A DNA stretch of 64,000 nt from contig CAWILH010000002.1 of the NCBI GenBank assembly GCA_963836915.1, positions 186,001-250,000 on the forward strand. Reading direction: 5' to 3'. Under the pieces are notes generated by a model. That model made no database searches. It worked only from the letters and a program-made list of their open reading frames with translations, and had not been told where the DNA came from. Origin of the DNA: Cryomorpha sp963836915 (GTDB lineage: Bacteria > Bacteroidota > Bacteroidia > Flavobacteriales_D > Cryomorphaceae). Both the position numbers and the translations under genes were made by a program. Of this stretch, positions 61,970 to 64,000 are shown in pieces (position 1 is the stretch's first letter; each line of letters begins with the position of its first letter).

Positions 61970-64000
61970 CCGCTGGCGCCAAATACCGCAGGGTTGTTCA
62001 GGTGAGCACCCGTACCGATCTGGAAGGCTTCGCCAAAACGGGATATCTGTACAAGGGCACCGCTCAGCATACCGTTTCCGGTAAGGGTACCGGAAGTGGA
62101 GGTATAGTATTCCCAGTCCACATCCGACACATCAGAGACACAGTTGCCCGACTTGGGCGAACCGGCAGGAGGGGCAGCGGTCCTTCCGGAGAAAACGGCA
62201 TCGACGGTAAAGCTCCAGTTGGCATTGCCCACATTGGTCACGGTACCCGTAAAGGAAGCCGTACCATCGGCAAATACGTCAAAGAGCCCATCGGTCACCG
62301 TCCAGTACTTATTGCCCGGGAGCAGGTTGTTGGACCAGAAGGCATAGTTGGGGTTGTTGTTGCAGGTAGGGTCGCTGTCGGCAACCATGGAGATAGTGGT
62401 GTTCAGGTTGATGTCGGCACAATCGATGGCGGCCATCGGCTGTGGGAAAGTGCCCACGGTCACCGAGCAAGAAGCTTCGCACCCGGCTTCATCCGTCACC
62501 GTCACGGTATACGTGCCGCCCGCAAGGCCGGAGATGGACGCCGTGGTGGCACCATTGTCCCATGCGTAGCTGTAATCACCCGTACCACCACCGGCAGTTG
62601 CCGAAGCAGTGCCCGTTAGCCCACCGTCACAAACGGCACCGCCATCCGAACAGGAAACGGTAAGGGCAGGAGTATTGTCGATCACCACCGTGCACTCCTT
62701 CGAGCACCCGGTCTCCGTGTCGGTCACCGTAACGGTGTACGAACCAGATGCAAGATCAGTGACCATGGCACCTGAAGCACCGTTCGACCATGCGTAAGAA
62801 TAGCTGTCGCTACCGCCAGAAGCAGTGACCGAGGCCGAACCAAGGGCACCACATTCACCGTCCGTTGAAGAACAGTCGGCAACGATGGCAGGAGTATTAA
62901 TTATCACCACCGTGCACTCGTCCGAGCACCCGGTCTCCGTATCGGTCACCGTAACGGTGTACGAACCAGAGGCAAGATCAGTGACCATGGCACCTGAAGC
63001 ACCGTTCGACCATGCGTAAGAATAGCTGTTGCTACCGCCAGAAGCAGTGACCGAGGCCGAACCAAGGGCACCACAAGCGCCGTTCTCAGGAGAACAGCTT
63101 ATCATCGGCGCACCGTTCACGGTCACATCGATGGTGGCGGTGGCCGTGCATCCGTTCGCATCGGTAACATTTACCGAGTAGGTAGTGCTCGCTGCAGGGC
63201 TCACGGAGATAGAAGCACCGGTAGAACCGTTGCTCCATTCAAAGCCGTAAGGAGCGGCACCGCTAAATCCGAAGGCGAAGAGCTCAACAGAGCCACCTTC
63301 ACAGATCTCGGCACAGGAAGGCACATCAAGCAGGCCAGGGCCTACTGGGAGTTCAAAGTTGAAGTCGCCGTGGGCAGTATTGCCGTTGAGCACGGTGCCG
63401 TCGGTGGGCTGCGAGAGCACATCGAAGTCGAGCCATCCGCTGGCGCCAAATACCGCAGGGTTGTTCAGGTGAGCACCCGTACCGATCTGGAAGGCTTCGC
63501 CAAAACGGGATATCTGTACAAGGGCACCGCTCAGCATACCGTTTCCGGTAAGGGTACCGGAAGTGGAGGTATAGTATTCCCAGTCCACATCCGACACATC
63601 AGAGACACAGTTGCCCGACTTGGGCGAACCGGCAGGAGGGGCAGCGGTCCTTCCGGAGAAAACGGCATCGACGGTAAAGCTCCAGTTGGCATTGCCCACA
63701 TTGGTCACGGTACCCGTAAAGGAAGCCGTACCATCGGCAAATACGTCAAAGAGCCCATCGGTCACCGTCCAGTACTTATTGCCCGGGAGCAGGTTGTTGG
63801 ACCAGAAGGCATAGTTGGGGTTGTTGTTGCAGATAGGGTCGCTGTCGGCAACCATGGAGATAGTGGTGTTCAGGTTGATGTCGGCACAATCGATGGCGGC
63901 CATCGGCTGTGGGAAAGTGCCCACGGTCACCGAGCAAGAAGCAGAACATCCCGCTCCGTCGGTCACGGTCACGGTATACGTGCCGCCCGCAAGGCCGGAG
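61876..64000 (-). CDS. Giant T9SS surface protein, fourth segment, open to the window edge
   Basis: At least 698 codons, open at the right edge of the window (the true start lies outside). It holds a complete macro-repeat and the start of the next, with the same domains as the others. The frame runs into a shifted tail after the missing G at 61927-61930. No signal peptide is present in the window, as expected for the interior of the protein. Confidence 0.75.
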   Translation of the reverse strand, partial: SGLAGGTYTVTVTDGAGCSASCSVTVGTFPQPMAAIDCADINLNTTISMVADSDPICNNNPNYAFWSNNLLPGNKYWTVTDGLFDVFADGTASFTGTVTNVGNANWSFTVDAVFSGRTAAPPAGSPKSGNCVSDVSDVDWEYYTSTSGTLTGNGMLSGALVQISRFGEAFQIGTGAHLNNPAVFGASGWLDFDVLSQPTDGTVLNGNTAHGDFNFELPVGPGLLDVPSCAEICEGGSVELFAFGFSGAAPYGFEWSNGSTGASISVSPAASTTYSVNVTDANGCTATATIDVTVNGAPMISCSPENGACGALGSASVTASGGSNSYSYAWSNGASGAMVTDLASGSYTVTVTDTETGCSDECTVVIINTPAIVADCSSTDGECGALGSASVTASGGSDSYSYAWSNGASGAMVTDLASGSYTVTVTDTETGCSKECTVVIDNTPALTVSCSDGGAVCDGGLTGTASATAGGGTGDYSYAWDNGATTASISGLAGGTYTVTVTDEAGCEASCSVTVGTFPQPMAAIDCADINLNTTISMVADSDPTCNNNPNYAFWSNNLLPGNKYWTVTDGLFDVFADGTASFTGTVTNVGNANWSFTVDAVFSGRTAAPPAGSPKSGNCVSDVSDVDWEYYTSTSGTLTGNGMLSGALVQISRFGEAFQIGTGAHLNNPAVFGASGWLDFDVLSQPTDGPCSTAILPTATSTLNSQ
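61927..61930 (-). other. One-base deletion (GGG instead of GGGG) breaking the giant gene
   Basis: The other macro-repeats read GAGCACGGGGCCGTCGG or with one substituted base, while this copy reads GAGCACGGGCCGTCGG. It accounts for the 1466-bp instead of 1467-bp spacing. Confidence 0.8.

Larger units (their letters stand above)
54880..64000 (-). repeat. Nested macro-repeat array (1467 bp unit plus 222-bp SprB units)
   Basis: A fixed landmark occurs at 55387, 57521, 59211, 60678, 62144 and 63611, so the distances are 2134, 1690, 1467, 1466 and 1467 bp. The 1467-bp unit (489 codons) encodes a 200-residue domain, an Ig-like domain and SprB repeats. The longer copies add one or three 222-bp (74-residue) SprB units. 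The three distances that deviate by one base mark the indels. The array continues past the window edge. Confidence 0.88.

Overview
The window is chromosomal DNA of a Bacteroidota bacterium. Six products end in type IX secretion (T9SS) C-terminal domains, and many others are lipoproteins. NusB carries the long N-terminal extension usual in this phylum, nusB-DUF1573-yajC-coaE occurs as a cluster, and several starts have a TAnnTTTG promoter element at about -7 instead of a sigma-70 TATAAT box. I cannot fix the order or genus from sequence alone. No tRNA, rRNA, CRISPR array or phage module was seen.

Layout. 1-9305 (minus strand): a cut-off 3-hydroxyacyl-CoA dehydrogenase, an exopolysaccharide-initiating sugar transferase with a lipoprotein, rsmE, pckA, a DUF423 membrane protein, and an operon of a CsgG-like lipoprotein with two LPP20-like lipoproteins. 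9306-10886: a short remnant of a palindromic repeat, then a complete IS630-family element whose transposase needs a -1 frameshift. 10974-13352: a T9SS-exported delta-60 repeat protein and a 5'-truncated T9SS cargo gene. 13467-21692: saccharopine dehydrogenase-like gene, a lipoprotein pair, trmN6-rimM-rpsP, creD, a cupredoxin-like protein and gpmI. 21838-29622: a probable beta-glucan locus with a sensor/LuxR regulator, a divergent GH16 lipoprotein, a two-module T9SS protein that may bind carbohydrate, and a gliding-type (T9SS type B) surface protein. 29770-45117: housekeeping genes (MsbA-like ABC exporter, nusB-DUF1573-yajC-coaE, a secreted endonuclease I, a DnaQ-like exonuclease, an acyltransferase, feoAB with a 40-residue Cys-rich partner, a DUF748-like protein, a dienelactone hydrolase, ppa). 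Three tandem copies of a 150-bp palindromic element lie at 35867-36489.

45468-64000 (minus strand) is the 3' part of one giant surface-protein gene that runs off the window, with at least 18.5 kb or about 6,170 codons present. Its repeats are nested: a macro-repeat of 1467 bp (longer copies add one or three 222-bp SprB-type units), the 222-bp units themselves, and a separate array of 318-bp calcium-loop repeats. Three single-base indels between otherwise nearly identical macro-repeats break it into four reading frames. They are either assembly errors or real on/off variation.

The most unusual content is this nested repeat system with its indels, and the palindromic element, which occurs as a triple array and as an internally deleted solo copy beside the IS630 element. 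I found no clearly new defence or biosynthetic system.
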